Below are positions 35,400 to 42,472 of a DNA stretch of 64,000 bases, piece by piece. A program made the position numbers and the translations under genes. Each line of letters starts with the position of its first letter. Position 1 is the stretch's first letter. The notes beneath the pieces were generated by a model, which did not search any database, was not told the origin of the DNA, and saw only the letters and a list, made by a program, of their open reading frames with translations. Origin of the DNA: Dokdonella_A sp937902695 (GTDB lineage: Bacteria; Pseudomonadota; Gammaproteobacteria; Xanthomonadales; Rhodanobacteraceae); the NCBI GenBank assembly GCA_048498135.1, contig JBEHYO010000002.1:67044-131043 (forward strand), read 5' to 3'.

Positions 35400-36872
35400 T
35401 TGAAACTCCACATCCTCGGCATCTGCGGCACGTTCATGGGCGGCATTGCCGCGCTCGCGCGCGAGCTCGGCCACACCGTCGAAGGCTCCGACGCGAACGT
35501 CTACCCGCCGATGTCGACGCAGCTCGAAGCGCTCGGCATCGCGCTCCAGTCGGGCTGGGATCCGAAGCGTTTCGAGCCCGCACCCGACCTCGTCGTCGTC
35601 GGCAATGCGCTCTCGCGCGGCAACGCGATGATCGAAGCGATGCTCGATGCGCGCCTTCGCTACGTGTCGGGCCCGCAGTGGCTCGGCGAGACACTGCTCG
35701 CCGATCGGCGCGTGCTCGCCGTCGCCGGTACGCACGGCAAGACCACGACGACCTCGCTGCTCGCGTGGATCCTCCAAGCGCAAGGCCGCAATCCGGGCTT
35801 CCTCGTCGGCGGCGTGCCGGCGAACTTCGGCATTTCGGCGCGACTCGGCGGAACACGAGCAGCTGCGTCGGCTCGGCGTGCCCTCACCCCACCGTCGGCG
35901 TCCGCCGACGGTCCCCCCCTCTCCCGCGGAGCGGGCGAGGGACGATCGCCTCGGCCTCCGGCCGAGGATTTCGTCATCGAAGCCGACGAATACGACACCG
36001 CGTTCTTCGACAAGCGCTCCAAGTTCGTCCATTACCGTCCGACGATCGCGATCCTCAACAACCTCGAATACGACCACGCCGACATCTTTCCCGACGTCGC
36101 CGCGATCCAGCGCCAGTTTCATCATCTGGTGCGCACGGTGCCGCGGAACGGCGCGCTCGTCGTCAACGCCGAAGACGCGCGGCTCGCCGACGTGCTCGCG
36201 ATGGGCGCCTGGACGCCGGTCGAGACGTTCGGCATCGACGCCGGCGACTGGCGCGCGCGCCTCGCCGTCGCCGACGGTTCGGCGTTCGTCGTCTCGCATC
36301 GCGGTCGCGAGATCGGCACGGCGCAATGGAATCTCACCGGACGCCACAACGTCATGAACGCGCTCGCCGCGCTCGTCGCCGCGCACGCGGCCGGCGTCGA
36401 TGTCGCCGCGGCACTGCCGTCGCTCGCCACGTTTCAAAGCGTCGCGCGGCGCATGGAGCTCGTCGGCGACGTCGCCGGCGTGCGCGTCTACGACGACTTC
36501 GCGCACCATCCGACCGCGATCGCGACGACGCTCGCCGGCCTTCGCGCGCGCGTGGGCGATGCGCGCATCCTCGTCGGCATGGAGCCGCGCTCGAACTCGA
36601 TGCGCATGGGCGCGCACGCGGACGAGCTGGCGCCCTCGCTTGCCGACGCCGATTCGGTCGTGTTCCTGAAACGCGCCGAATTGCCGTGGGACGCGGACCG
36701 CGTCGTCGGCGCGCTCGGCGGACGCGGCAAGACCGCGCCGACGGTCGATTCGCTGATCGCCGTGCTGCGCGCCGAAGCGCACGCGGGCGACCACGTCGTC
36801 TTCATGTCGAACGGCGGCTTCGAGGGCGCGCCGCGGCGTTTCGTCGCCGCGCTCGGCGACGCGGCGGGCTGA
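35400..36872 (+). CDS. mpl: UDP-N-acetylmuramate:tripeptide ligase Mpl, with a translated repeat insert
   Basis: 490 residues from a TTG start; E. coli Mpl has 457. This Mur ligase joins recycled L-Ala-D-Glu-meso-DAP to UDP-MurNAc. The N-terminus ILGICGTFMGGIA, ATP loop AGTHGKTTTTSL (109-120), VIEADEYDTAFFDKRSKFVH (192-211) and VYDDFAHHPTA are all intact. Between ISARLG (150) and DFVIEADEYD (190) there are about 39 extra residues rich in Arg, Pro, Ser and Ala. E. coli has about three residues there. The extra DNA (35850-35966) is a copy of the local palindromic repeat read in frame. A five-codon frame (ATG at 35386) ends by overlapping the TTG, so initiation may depend on reinitiation. Confidence 0.93.
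   Translation: MKLHILGICGTFMGGIAALARELGHTVEGSDANVYPPMSTQLEALGIALQSGWDPKRFEPAPDLVVVGNALSRGNAMIEAMLDARLRYVSGPQWLGETLLADRRVLAVAGTHGKTTTTSLLAWILQAQGRNPGFLVGGVPANFGISARLGGTRAAASARRALTPPSASADGPPLSRGAGEGRSPRPPAEDFVIEADEYDTAFFDKRSKFVHYRPTIAILNNLEYDHADIFPDVAAIQRQFHHLVRTVPRNGALVVNAEDARLADVLAMGAWTPVETFGIDAGDWRARLAVADGSAFVVSHRGREIGTAQWNLTGRHNVMNALAALVAAHAAGVDVAAALPSLATFQSVARRMELVGDVAGVRVYDDFAHHPTAIATTLAGLRARVGDARILVGMEPRSNSMRMGAHADELAPSLADADSVVFLKRAELPWDADRVVGALGGRGKTAPTVDSLIAVLRAEAHAGDHVVFMSNGGFEGAPRRFVAALGDAAG
35850..35966 (+). repeat. Palindromic repeat, family A copy 8, inserted in frame within mpl
   Basis: Contains GTGCCCTCACCCC (shared with intergenic copies A1, A4 and A6), then the extra dyad ACCGTCGGCGTCCGCCGACGGT split by a two-base loop. 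The hairpin CTCTCCCGCGGAGCGGGCGAG and a third dyad CCTCGGCCTCCGGCCGAGG follow. It adds 39 codons with no stop or frameshift to mpl. Confidence 0.85.
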
Positions 36873-36915
36873 CCGGCGACGGTAGGCACCTGTCGCGGCG
36901 CGGTCTAAACTGATC

Positions 36916-37509
36916 TTGGTGGCGCTGACCGATCTTCCGCTGTTTCCGCTGTCCTGCGTGCTGTTCCCCGGCGGGCCGCTTGCGCTGCGCATCTTCGAGC
37001 AGCGCTATCTCGATCTCGTGCGCGACTGCGCGCGCCGAAGCTGCGGTTTCGGGGTTTGCCTGATCCTGCAGGGCCGCGAAGCGGGCGAGCCGGCGCTGCC
37101 GGCCGCCGTCGGCACGGTCGCGCAGATTACCGATTTCTACACGCTGCCCGATGGCCTGCTCGGCATCGCGGCCGAAGGGGGCGCGCGCTTCCAGGTCACC
37201 TCGACGCGCGTGCGCGACAACGGGCTCGTGCATGGCGAAGTGCGCTTCTGGCCGGACGAGCCCATCGTGCCGGTGCCGCCCGAACACGGCCTGCTCGCGA
37301 CGATCCTCGAGCGCCTGATCGAGAAGGCCGGCGGCCCGTTCGCCAAAGCCGAGCGCGCCTGCTACGACAACGCGAGCTGGGTCGGCTTCCGCCTCGCCGA
37401 GGCGCTGCCGCTGGAACCGCCCGAGCGGCAGCAGCTCCTGCAGATGACCGATCCGCTGCAACGCCTCGCGCGGCTGATGCATTTCGTGCCGCGTTTCCAG
37501 CGTGCCTGA
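36916..37509 (+). CDS. Lon N-terminal (LON substrate-binding) domain protein
   Basis: 197 residues, starting at TTG 36916 or GTG 36919. The N-terminal block LPLFPLSCVLFPGGPLALRIFEQRYLDL is split by no gap and matches the LON domain, the substrate-binding PUA-like part of Lon protease, but there is no AAA or protease domain. Such stand-alone proteins are common in proteobacteria; their role is unclear, possibly adaptor or substrate recognition. The C-terminal part is helical (ERQQLLQMTDPLQRLARLMH), as in Lon residues 120-200. It lies 43 bases after mpl on the same strand and may be co-transcribed. Confidence 0.88.
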   Translation: MVALTDLPLFPLSCVLFPGGPLALRIFEQRYLDLVRDCARRSCGFGVCLILQGREAGEPALPAAVGTVAQITDFYTLPDGLLGIAAEGGARFQVTSTRVRDNGLVHGEVRFWPDEPIVPVPPEHGLLATILERLIEKAGGPFAKAERACYDNASWVGFRLAEALPLEPPERQQLLQMTDPLQRLARLMHFVPRFQRA

Positions 37510-37557
37510 TGCCTGACGAAGGAAAGATCATTCCTTGAACGCCGAGCGAGAACCGCC

Positions 37558-37980
37558 ATGAAATACCTGCACACGATGATCCGCGTCCACGATCTCGACG
37601 CGACACTCCGGTTCTTCTGCGAAGGCCTCGGATTGCGCGAGGCGCGGCGCATGGACAACGAGGCCGGCAAGTACACGCTCGTGTTCCTCTCGGCGCCCGA
37701 GAGTCCGGAATCCGAAATCGAGCTCACCTACAACTGGGGCTCGACCGAAGACTACGGCTCGGCGCGCAACTTCGGCCATCTCGCATTCCGCGTCGACGAC
37801 ATCTATGCGACATGCGAGCGCCTTTCGAAGATGGGCATCACGATCAACCGGCCGCCGCGCGACGGGCACATGGCATTCGTGCGCTCGCCCGATCTCGTCT
37901 CGATCGAGCTTTTGCAGAAAGGCGCTTCGCTGCCGCCGCGGGAGCCGTGGAAATCGATGCCGAACAGCGGCGTCTGGTAA
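37558..37980 (+). CDS. gloA: Lactoylglutathione lyase (glyoxalase I)
   Basis: A 140-residue vicinal-oxygen-chelate protein. It isomerises the hemithioacetal of methylglyoxal and glutathione to lactoylglutathione. Expected metal ligands are His5 in KYLHTMIRV, Glu in SEIELTYNWG, His in NFGHLAFRVDD and Glu in LVSIELLQKG. The order H-E-H-E and the short length without the eukaryotic insertions fit the Ni/Co-activated bacterial class. Ribosome site GAGCGAGA lies a few bases upstream. Convergent with the regulator gene downstream. Confidence 0.93.
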   Translation: MKYLHTMIRVHDLDATLRFFCEGLGLREARRMDNEAGKYTLVFLSAPESPESEIELTYNWGSTEDYGSARNFGHLAFRVDDIYATCERLSKMGITINRPPRDGHMAFVRSPDLVSIELLQKGASLPPREPWKSMPNSGVW

Positions 37981-37997
37981 CGGAGGGACCGAAGCCC

Positions 37998-38654
37998 TCA
38001 ACGCCCGGGTTTTTCGCGCGCGCCGAGCCGGAAGCGGCATGCATTGCCGCCGCGCACGAGACATTCGAGATGATGGACCGGGCGACCCGTGGCCGCCTCC
38101 ATGAATGCGAGATCGAAGCGGCAGACATCCGGATGCGCCTTGGCGAGCGCATGGAAGACGCAGTTGTACGCCTCGACCTGCGTCTCGCCGTCCCGCTTGA
38201 CGGCCTGCGCCTCGTAGCCGAGCGCGTCGAGCTGTTCGGCCAGCGCGTGCGCTGTTTCCTCGTCGCCGACCGTCGAGATCCGTTCGGCGGCCGCGGCGCC
38301 GAGCTCGCGTCCGATGTCGCCCAGCATGGCCTGAACCCCGGGCTTGCCCGCCGTCGCGTAAAGACGCTCGAGCACGCTCGTCGCGACGAGCGCGTAGTTG
38401 CGCGGAAAGAGGTCGCGTCCGGCCGGCAGCAGCACGTAACGCGCCTGCGGTCGTCCGCCGCTCGGCAGCGCGCTGCCGCGCTCGATGTAACCGGACGCGA
38501 TCAACGCGGTCAGGTGCTGCCTCACCGCGTTGTGCGTCACATGCAGCGCTTGGCACAGCGCCTCGACCGTCGCGCCTTGCGGCGAGACGAGGAGCCGCCG
38601 CAGCAGTTTCTGCTGCGTCGGTCCCAGCTGGCGGAGCATCCCTGCGTGCGTCAA
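37998..38654 (-). CDS. HTH regulator with clustered C-terminal cysteines (SufR-like)
   Basis: 218 residues from a TTG start with GTGAGG upstream; an internal ATG at 38639 is the alternative. A winged helix-turn-helix occupies about residues 12-75 (ATVEALCQALHVTHNAVRQH). The C-terminal region holds Cys165, Cys178, Cys198 and Cys206 in YNCVFHALAKAHPDVC and LECLVRGGNAC. That layout resembles the Fe-S-binding regulators of the SufR type, though the spacing is not identical. It starts 10 bases after the upstream gene on the same strand, so it belongs to that transcript. It could sense Fe-S status or redox stress and control the cluster behind it. Confidence is high for a regulator and moderate for cluster binding. 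Confidence 0.8.
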   Translation of the reverse strand: MTHAGMLRQLGPTQQKLLRRLLVSPQGATVEALCQALHVTHNAVRQHLTALIASGYIERGSALPSGGRPQARYVLLPAGRDLFPRNYALVATSVLERLYATAGKPGVQAMLGDIGRELGAAAAERISTVGDEETAHALAEQLDALGYEAQAVKRDGETQVEAYNCVFHALAKAHPDVCRFDLAFMEAATGRPVHHLECLVRGGNACRFRLGAREKPGR

Positions 38655-38664
38655 GCGCTCGGCC

Positions 38665-39318
38665 TCACGTTGCTTTCGCCGGGAACTGCTTGGCGATGCC
38701 GTCGGACAGCGCGTCGGCGAGCGTATTCAAGTGCGCCTGCATCGCGGCCCAGGTCTTGTCGGCCCCGGCCGTGTCGCCCTTCATGATCTCGCCGGTCAGC
38801 GCCTGATGATGGCCCGCGTGCGCGACGAGCAAACCCTTGACCGTGCCTTCCGGAAGATTCGGATTCGCGCCCGACAGGAACTTCGCGATCGCATCGGCAT
38901 TCGCCGCCATGTCGCTCATCGCCTTGTTGACGCCTGCGGTGTCGTTCGCCTTCTGCGCGTCGGTGAGCGCCTTCACGGCGCCCCAGTGGCCGGCGAGCAG
39001 CTCGAACATCTTCTTGCCGGCGGCGTCGCCGTAGAAGCTGCCGACCGCGTCGGCGATCTTCTTCGCATTCGCGACGACCGCATCGGCCGCCTTCTTCTCG
39101 CCCGCGGCGTCGCCGGCCTTCACGGCGAGCGCGTATTCGCGCGTCGTGTCGGCGTGGCCTTGCCAAAGCTCGCGCATCGTCGCGTGCAGCTTCGGCGAGG
39201 CCGGCGCGGCCGCATTGGCGGCCGGTGCCGCGAATGCGGTCGGCGTGGTCAGTGGAATGGCGAGCGAAGCGGCAAGCGTCAGCGCGAACGCGCCGACCAC
39301 GATCCTCATGGGTTTCAT
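38665..39318 (-). CDS. Periplasmic protein with three His-bearing helical repeats
   Basis: 217 residues with AAGGAG ahead of the ATG and a signal peptide (cleavage near AFAAP, about 31). I do not recognise the family. The mature part looks like three tandem ~45-residue units. Each starts with a His: GHADTTREYALAVKAGDAAG, GHWGAVKALTDAQKANDTAG and AHAGHHQALTGEIMKGDTAG. Each continues with a second helix containing an A-N-A or Q-A-H motif followed by I/L-A-x-x-L. The alternating Lys/Asp/Ala composition predicts helical hairpins. Conserved His residues suggest metal or heme binding, unproven. It lies between the flavoprotein gene and the regulator on the same strand. Confidence 0.75.
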   Translation of the reverse strand: MKPMRIVVGAFALTLAASLAIPLTTPTAFAAPAANAAAPASPKLHATMRELWQGHADTTREYALAVKAGDAAGEKKAADAVVANAKKIADAVGSFYGDAAGKKMFELLAGHWGAVKALTDAQKANDTAGVNKAMSDMAANADAIAKFLSGANPNLPEGTVKGLLVAHAGHHQALTGEIMKGDTAGADKTWAAMQAHLNTLADALSDGIAKQFPAKAT

Positions 39319-39381
39319 CGGAGACTCCTTGCGAGCCGTCAGGTTGACGGTGGCGTCCATCCTGCCGGTCTTGCGGAGATA

Positions 39382-39402
39382 GTAAACCTCTCCATGTGTA
39401 AA
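39382..39402 (-). promoter_or_regulatory. Possible operator: direct repeat upstream of the triplicated-repeat gene
   Basis: On the minus strand TTTAC occurs twice at a 16-base period (TTTACACATGGAGAGG then TTTAC), in an otherwise very GC-rich gap about 65 bases upstream of the ATG at 39318. The AT-rich island may hold a promoter or the target of the neighbouring regulator. Weak evidence. Confidence 0.3.
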
Positions 39403-39452
39403 GTCCTCCGGGCACGGCACGGCGCTGGGATCGGCTCGCTTCGGAGCGTCGA

Positions 39453-40697
39453 TCACGCCGCAAACGCGGCGACGCGTATCGACCGGTACCAGCGTGCGGC
39501 GGCCTCGCGTTCCGCGACGGAGGGTGTCGAATCCGCCTCGCTCGCGTTCGGCTCTGCTTCGACGTGGCCGTTCGCAACGCGAAAGCGCAGCCGGATCGCG
39601 AACGCACGATCGAGGGCGAGCGCGCTGTAGCAGACGCTGTCGAGCGCCGGCGGCGGCGGCTCGCGTCCGGCGAGGCTCGCGACGATCGCGGCCGCGCATT
39701 GCCGCGCCTGGCTCAGCGCCGCCGACGCCGCCTTCGGCATCGCATCGGCGATGCACGCGTCGCCGATCACGTGCACGTGCGGCACCCGCGTCGATGCGAA
39801 CGTCGCTGGATCGACCGGACACCAGCCATGGCCGCTCGCGAGCCCGGCATCGAGCGCGAACTGTCCCGGCGCCTGCGGCGGAATCACGTTCGCGACCGCG
39901 ACGCGATGCGCACCGCTCGCCGTGTGCAAGGTGTTCGTGCGCGCGCCGACGCGTTCGACCGCACCGCCTTCGGTGACCGGAATCCATTCGATCCGGCCCC
40001 GATACAGCGTGTCCCAGGCCGTCGTGAACGCTTCCTGCCGCGGGAAGCGGTTGTTCGCATCGAAAATCAGCACCTTCGAGCGCGGCTTGTGCCGCGCGAG
40101 ATATTCGGCGACGAGACTCGCGCGCTCGTACGGTGCGGGCGGGCAGCGCATCAGGCCTGACGGCACGCTGATCGCGAACGTGCCGCCGTCCGGCATTGCG
40201 CGCAGGCGATCCGCGAGTCGCGTCGTCTGCGTGCCGGCTTCCCACGCGTGCGGCATCGTCTCGGCAGCGGCTTCGTCGTAGTCTTCCGGCGTGCCCCACA
40301 GGAAACGGATGCCGGGCGCGACGATGCAGCGGTCGTACGCGAGTCGCGTGCCGTCGTCGAGGCGGATCGATCGCGCCTCCGCATCGAGCGCTGTCGCGCG
40401 CGCACGCACGAAGCGCACGCCCGCGCGAGCGAGTCCCGCGCGCGTCAGCGTCAGCGAATCGATCGAGCGCGCGCCGACGATGACGTCGTTGCTCAGCGGG
40501 CACGTCACGTATCGCGCGTCGGGATCGACGAGCGTCACGTCGAGCGAAGGCTGCGCGTGTTTAAGGAGCAGCGCACAGGCCGAGCCGCCGAAGCCGCCGC
40601 CGACGATCACGATGCGCGCCCTTGCCGCGCGCAAAACCGGCGTGGCGATGACGGCCGCCGTCAACGTCGCCGCCCGGATGAACGCGCGCCGCTTCAC
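39453..40697 (-). CDS. FCSD-like FAD-dependent oxidoreductase (sulfide dehydrogenase flavoprotein family)
   Basis: 414 residues from GTG, one base after the stop of the metallohydrolase gene. A twin-arginine-like start (MKRRAFIRAATLTAA) suggests folded export by Tat. The Rossmann motif IVIVGGGFGGSACALL (about 29-44) binds FAD. YVTCPLSNDVIVG, SVPSGLMRCPPAPYERA and a late VHVIGDACIADAMPKAA match the flavin subunit of flavocytochrome c sulfide dehydrogenase and sulfide:quinone reductase relatives. Cys in TCPLS and RCPPA are candidates for the redox-active thiols. With a SoxYZ-like carrier and a SoxH-like hydrolase in the same operon, it probably passes electrons from a thiol-bound intermediate in the periplasm. 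The physiological substrate is unknown. Confidence 0.88.
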   Translation of the reverse strand: MKRRAFIRAATLTAAVIATPVLRAARARIVIVGGGFGGSACALLLKHAQPSLDVTLVDPDARYVTCPLSNDVIVGARSIDSLTLTRAGLARAGVRFVRARATALDAEARSIRLDDGTRLAYDRCIVAPGIRFLWGTPEDYDEAAAETMPHAWEAGTQTTRLADRLRAMPDGGTFAISVPSGLMRCPPAPYERASLVAEYLARHKPRSKVLIFDANNRFPRQEAFTTAWDTLYRGRIEWIPVTEGGAVERVGARTNTLHTASGAHRVAVANVIPPQAPGQFALDAGLASGHGWCPVDPATFASTRVPHVHVIGDACIADAMPKAASAALSQARQCAAAIVASLAGREPPPPALDSVCYSALALDRAFAIRLRFRVANGHVEAEPNASEADSTPSVAEREAAARWYRSIRVAAFAA

Positions 40698-40698
40698 G

Positions 40699-41595
40699 CT
40701 ACTCCCATTCGAGCTCGCGATACACGAGCGAAACGTTGTGCGCGTTCGCCGTATCGAAGAGCTGCCAGTTCGCTCTTTCAGACTGGCCGACGTCCGCGGT
40801 CGCATCCTCGATCGGCTTGCCGGCGGCGATCTCTTTGCGCACGCCTGCGACGAGCGTTTCGAGATAGCGCCGCTCCGGCGCGAGCGCGGACGCGAGATCG
40901 TGCGATACCGGCCCGTGCCCCGGCACGACGATTTTTGGTTGCGTCTTCGCGAGCACATCGATCGCTGCGAGCCAGCCTTTTGCGCTGCCGTGGAGCGCGG
41001 GTACGCGCCCGACGAAGAGGAGGTCGCCCGTCCACAGCACGCCGGCATCGCCGACGAGGACGGTCATGTCGCTGTCGGTGTGCGCCTTTGGAAACGCGCG
41101 GAGCGTCAGCGTGCGTCCGCCGAGATCGAGCTCGCGTGTCGTGGCGACCGTCGTGTCAGGGCCGATGATCTGATCCGGCGTTTCGACATCGTGCGGATAG
41201 TGCTCCATGAAGAAGCGGCGACTCGCCTCGATCGCGGGACCCAGCGTCGCGCTGCCGACGAAAGCCGGCTGGTCGGCCTTGAACGCGGCGTTGCCGAGCA
41301 CGTGGTCGACGTGCACGTGCGTGTTGATCACGTAGCAGATGCGAACCTTCGTGCGCGACGCGATCGCTTCGCGCAACGCGCGACCCGTCCGCACGGAGCC
41401 GCCGGTATCGATCACCGCGACGCAGCGTTCGCCGACGACGAAGCCGATGTTCGCGATGTCGTCGTGGCCCGGCGCGTCGAGCGCGAGCGTCGCGCCCTCG
41501 TGGACGAAGACGCCATGCGCGACTTCATGGATTTCGAGCGGTGCCGCGGTCGCGGCGGACGACGCGAGCGCGAGCGCGCACGCGATGCGCCGCAT
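40699..41595 (-). CDS. SoxH-like quinoprotein relay zinc metallohydrolase
   Basis: 298 residues with a signal peptide (cleavage ATAAP). Metallo-beta-lactamase fold: His93, His95, Asp97 and His98 in NTHVHVDHVLGN, a later HTDSDMTV block, GDLLFVGRVPALHGS and VVPGHGPVS. The overall pattern matches the SoxH-related family called quinoprotein relay system metallohydrolase 2. It is thought to release or regenerate a carrier-bound product. The ATG shares one base with the stop of the SoxYZ-like gene (TGATG) and the gene ends one base before the FCSD-like start, so the three are tightly coupled. Confidence 0.88.
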   Translation of the reverse strand: MRRIACALALASSAATAAPLEIHEVAHGVFVHEGATLALDAPGHDDIANIGFVVGERCVAVIDTGGSVRTGRALREAIASRTKVRICYVINTHVHVDHVLGNAAFKADQPAFVGSATLGPAIEASRRFFMEHYPHDVETPDQIIGPDTTVATTRELDLGGRTLTLRAFPKAHTDSDMTVLVGDAGVLWTGDLLFVGRVPALHGSAKGWLAAIDVLAKTQPKIVVPGHGPVSHDLASALAPERRYLETLVAGVRKEIAAGKPIEDATADVGQSERANWQLFDTANAHNVSLVYRELEWE

Positions 41596-42404
41596 CAATG
41601 CGTTCCACCGGCCGCGGCGACCGCGCGATCCGCCGCGCCGTTCCACGTCGCGCTGAAATGCGCATCCTTCGAATCGCTCGCTTCGAGCGTCACCGGCGTC
41701 GCGATCGGCGCATCGCTGACGATGCGGAACGTCGGGTTCTCGCTGATCGAGATGCCGCTTTCGATCTCGACGAGCGGCTTGCCGCCCGCGGTCAGCTTGA
41801 CGTGCGCGACGTAATGCGGCGGAATCGGATCGCCCGTCTTCGGATCGATCTGGAATCCGGAATAGTTCGGATGGCGGATGCCGACCTGCAGCGATTTGCC
41901 GTCGTCGGCCGAGCGGAAGCGCACGTCGCCGACCTTGCCCTCGCCGGAAGCCGCCGGCGGCGCCGAGCAGCCGCCTTCCGCGCGCACCCAGGCGCTGCGC
42001 ATCTCGAGCTTGCCGTCGATCGTCTCGGCGACGGCGCGCACGGCCGTGGCGCGGTCGACGCGGACGCGGAAATCGATCTCGGAGATCGGCTGGCCGGCGC
42101 CGATGTCGAGCGTCGCGACGACCGGCGACGGATTGTTGTCGATGAAGAGCCGGAGCTCCTTGATCCTGCCGCGCGCGCCATCGCCGAAGTGCAGCGAGAC
42201 CGGCGTCGCCGCGGGGTCGGGCGTGCTGCCCGGCGCTTCGACGTGCATGAAGCCTTCGTCGACTTCGCCGAGCTCGCGGTTCGCGTAGTAGTGCGCGCGC
42301 AGGAGGCTCCACGCGCCGCCGGGTGCCGTCTCGGCGGCGGATGCGTGCGCACCGGCAAGCGCGCCGAGCGCGCCGAGTGCCAGGAGTCGAATCGATCGCG
42401 ACAT
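41595..42404 (-). CDS. Quinoprotein-dehydrogenase-associated SoxYZ-like carrier
   Basis: 269 residues with a signal peptide ending ASAAE (about 24). The N-terminal SoxY-like domain ends in RAEGGCSAPPAASGEG with Cys146, the counterpart of the SoxY sulfur-carrying Cys (GGCGG). The C-terminal SoxZ-like domain (about 155-269) has VGIRHPNYSGFQIDP and NPTFRIVSDAP. Natural SoxY and SoxZ are separate chains; here they are fused, as in the SoxYZ-like carrier of PQQ-dehydrogenase gene neighbourhoods. No PQQ dehydrogenase or pqq gene is in this window, so the partner enzyme is missing or elsewhere. Only 68 bases separate its start from hemL upstream. Confidence 0.87.
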   Translation of the reverse strand: MSRSIRLLALGALGALAGAHASAAETAPGGAWSLLRAHYYANRELGEVDEGFMHVEAPGSTPDPAATPVSLHFGDGARGRIKELRLFIDNNPSPVVATLDIGAGQPISEIDFRVRVDRATAVRAVAETIDGKLEMRSAWVRAEGGCSAPPAASGEGKVGDVRFRSADDGKSLQVGIRHPNYSGFQIDPKTGDPIPPHYVAHVKLTAGGKPLVEIESGISISENPTFRIVSDAPIATPVTLEASDSKDAHFSATWNGAADRAVAAAGGTH

Positions 42405-42472
42405 GCGGGGAATCCGTGGTTCGCGCAGCGTCGATTTCGACGATACGCCGCACGTCGCGCAGTGTCCACGGA

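Noticed and set aside
42405..42472. A separate promoter or small gene between hemL and the SoxYZ-like gene
   Set aside because: Only 68 bases, no convincing -35/-10 and no coding frame.
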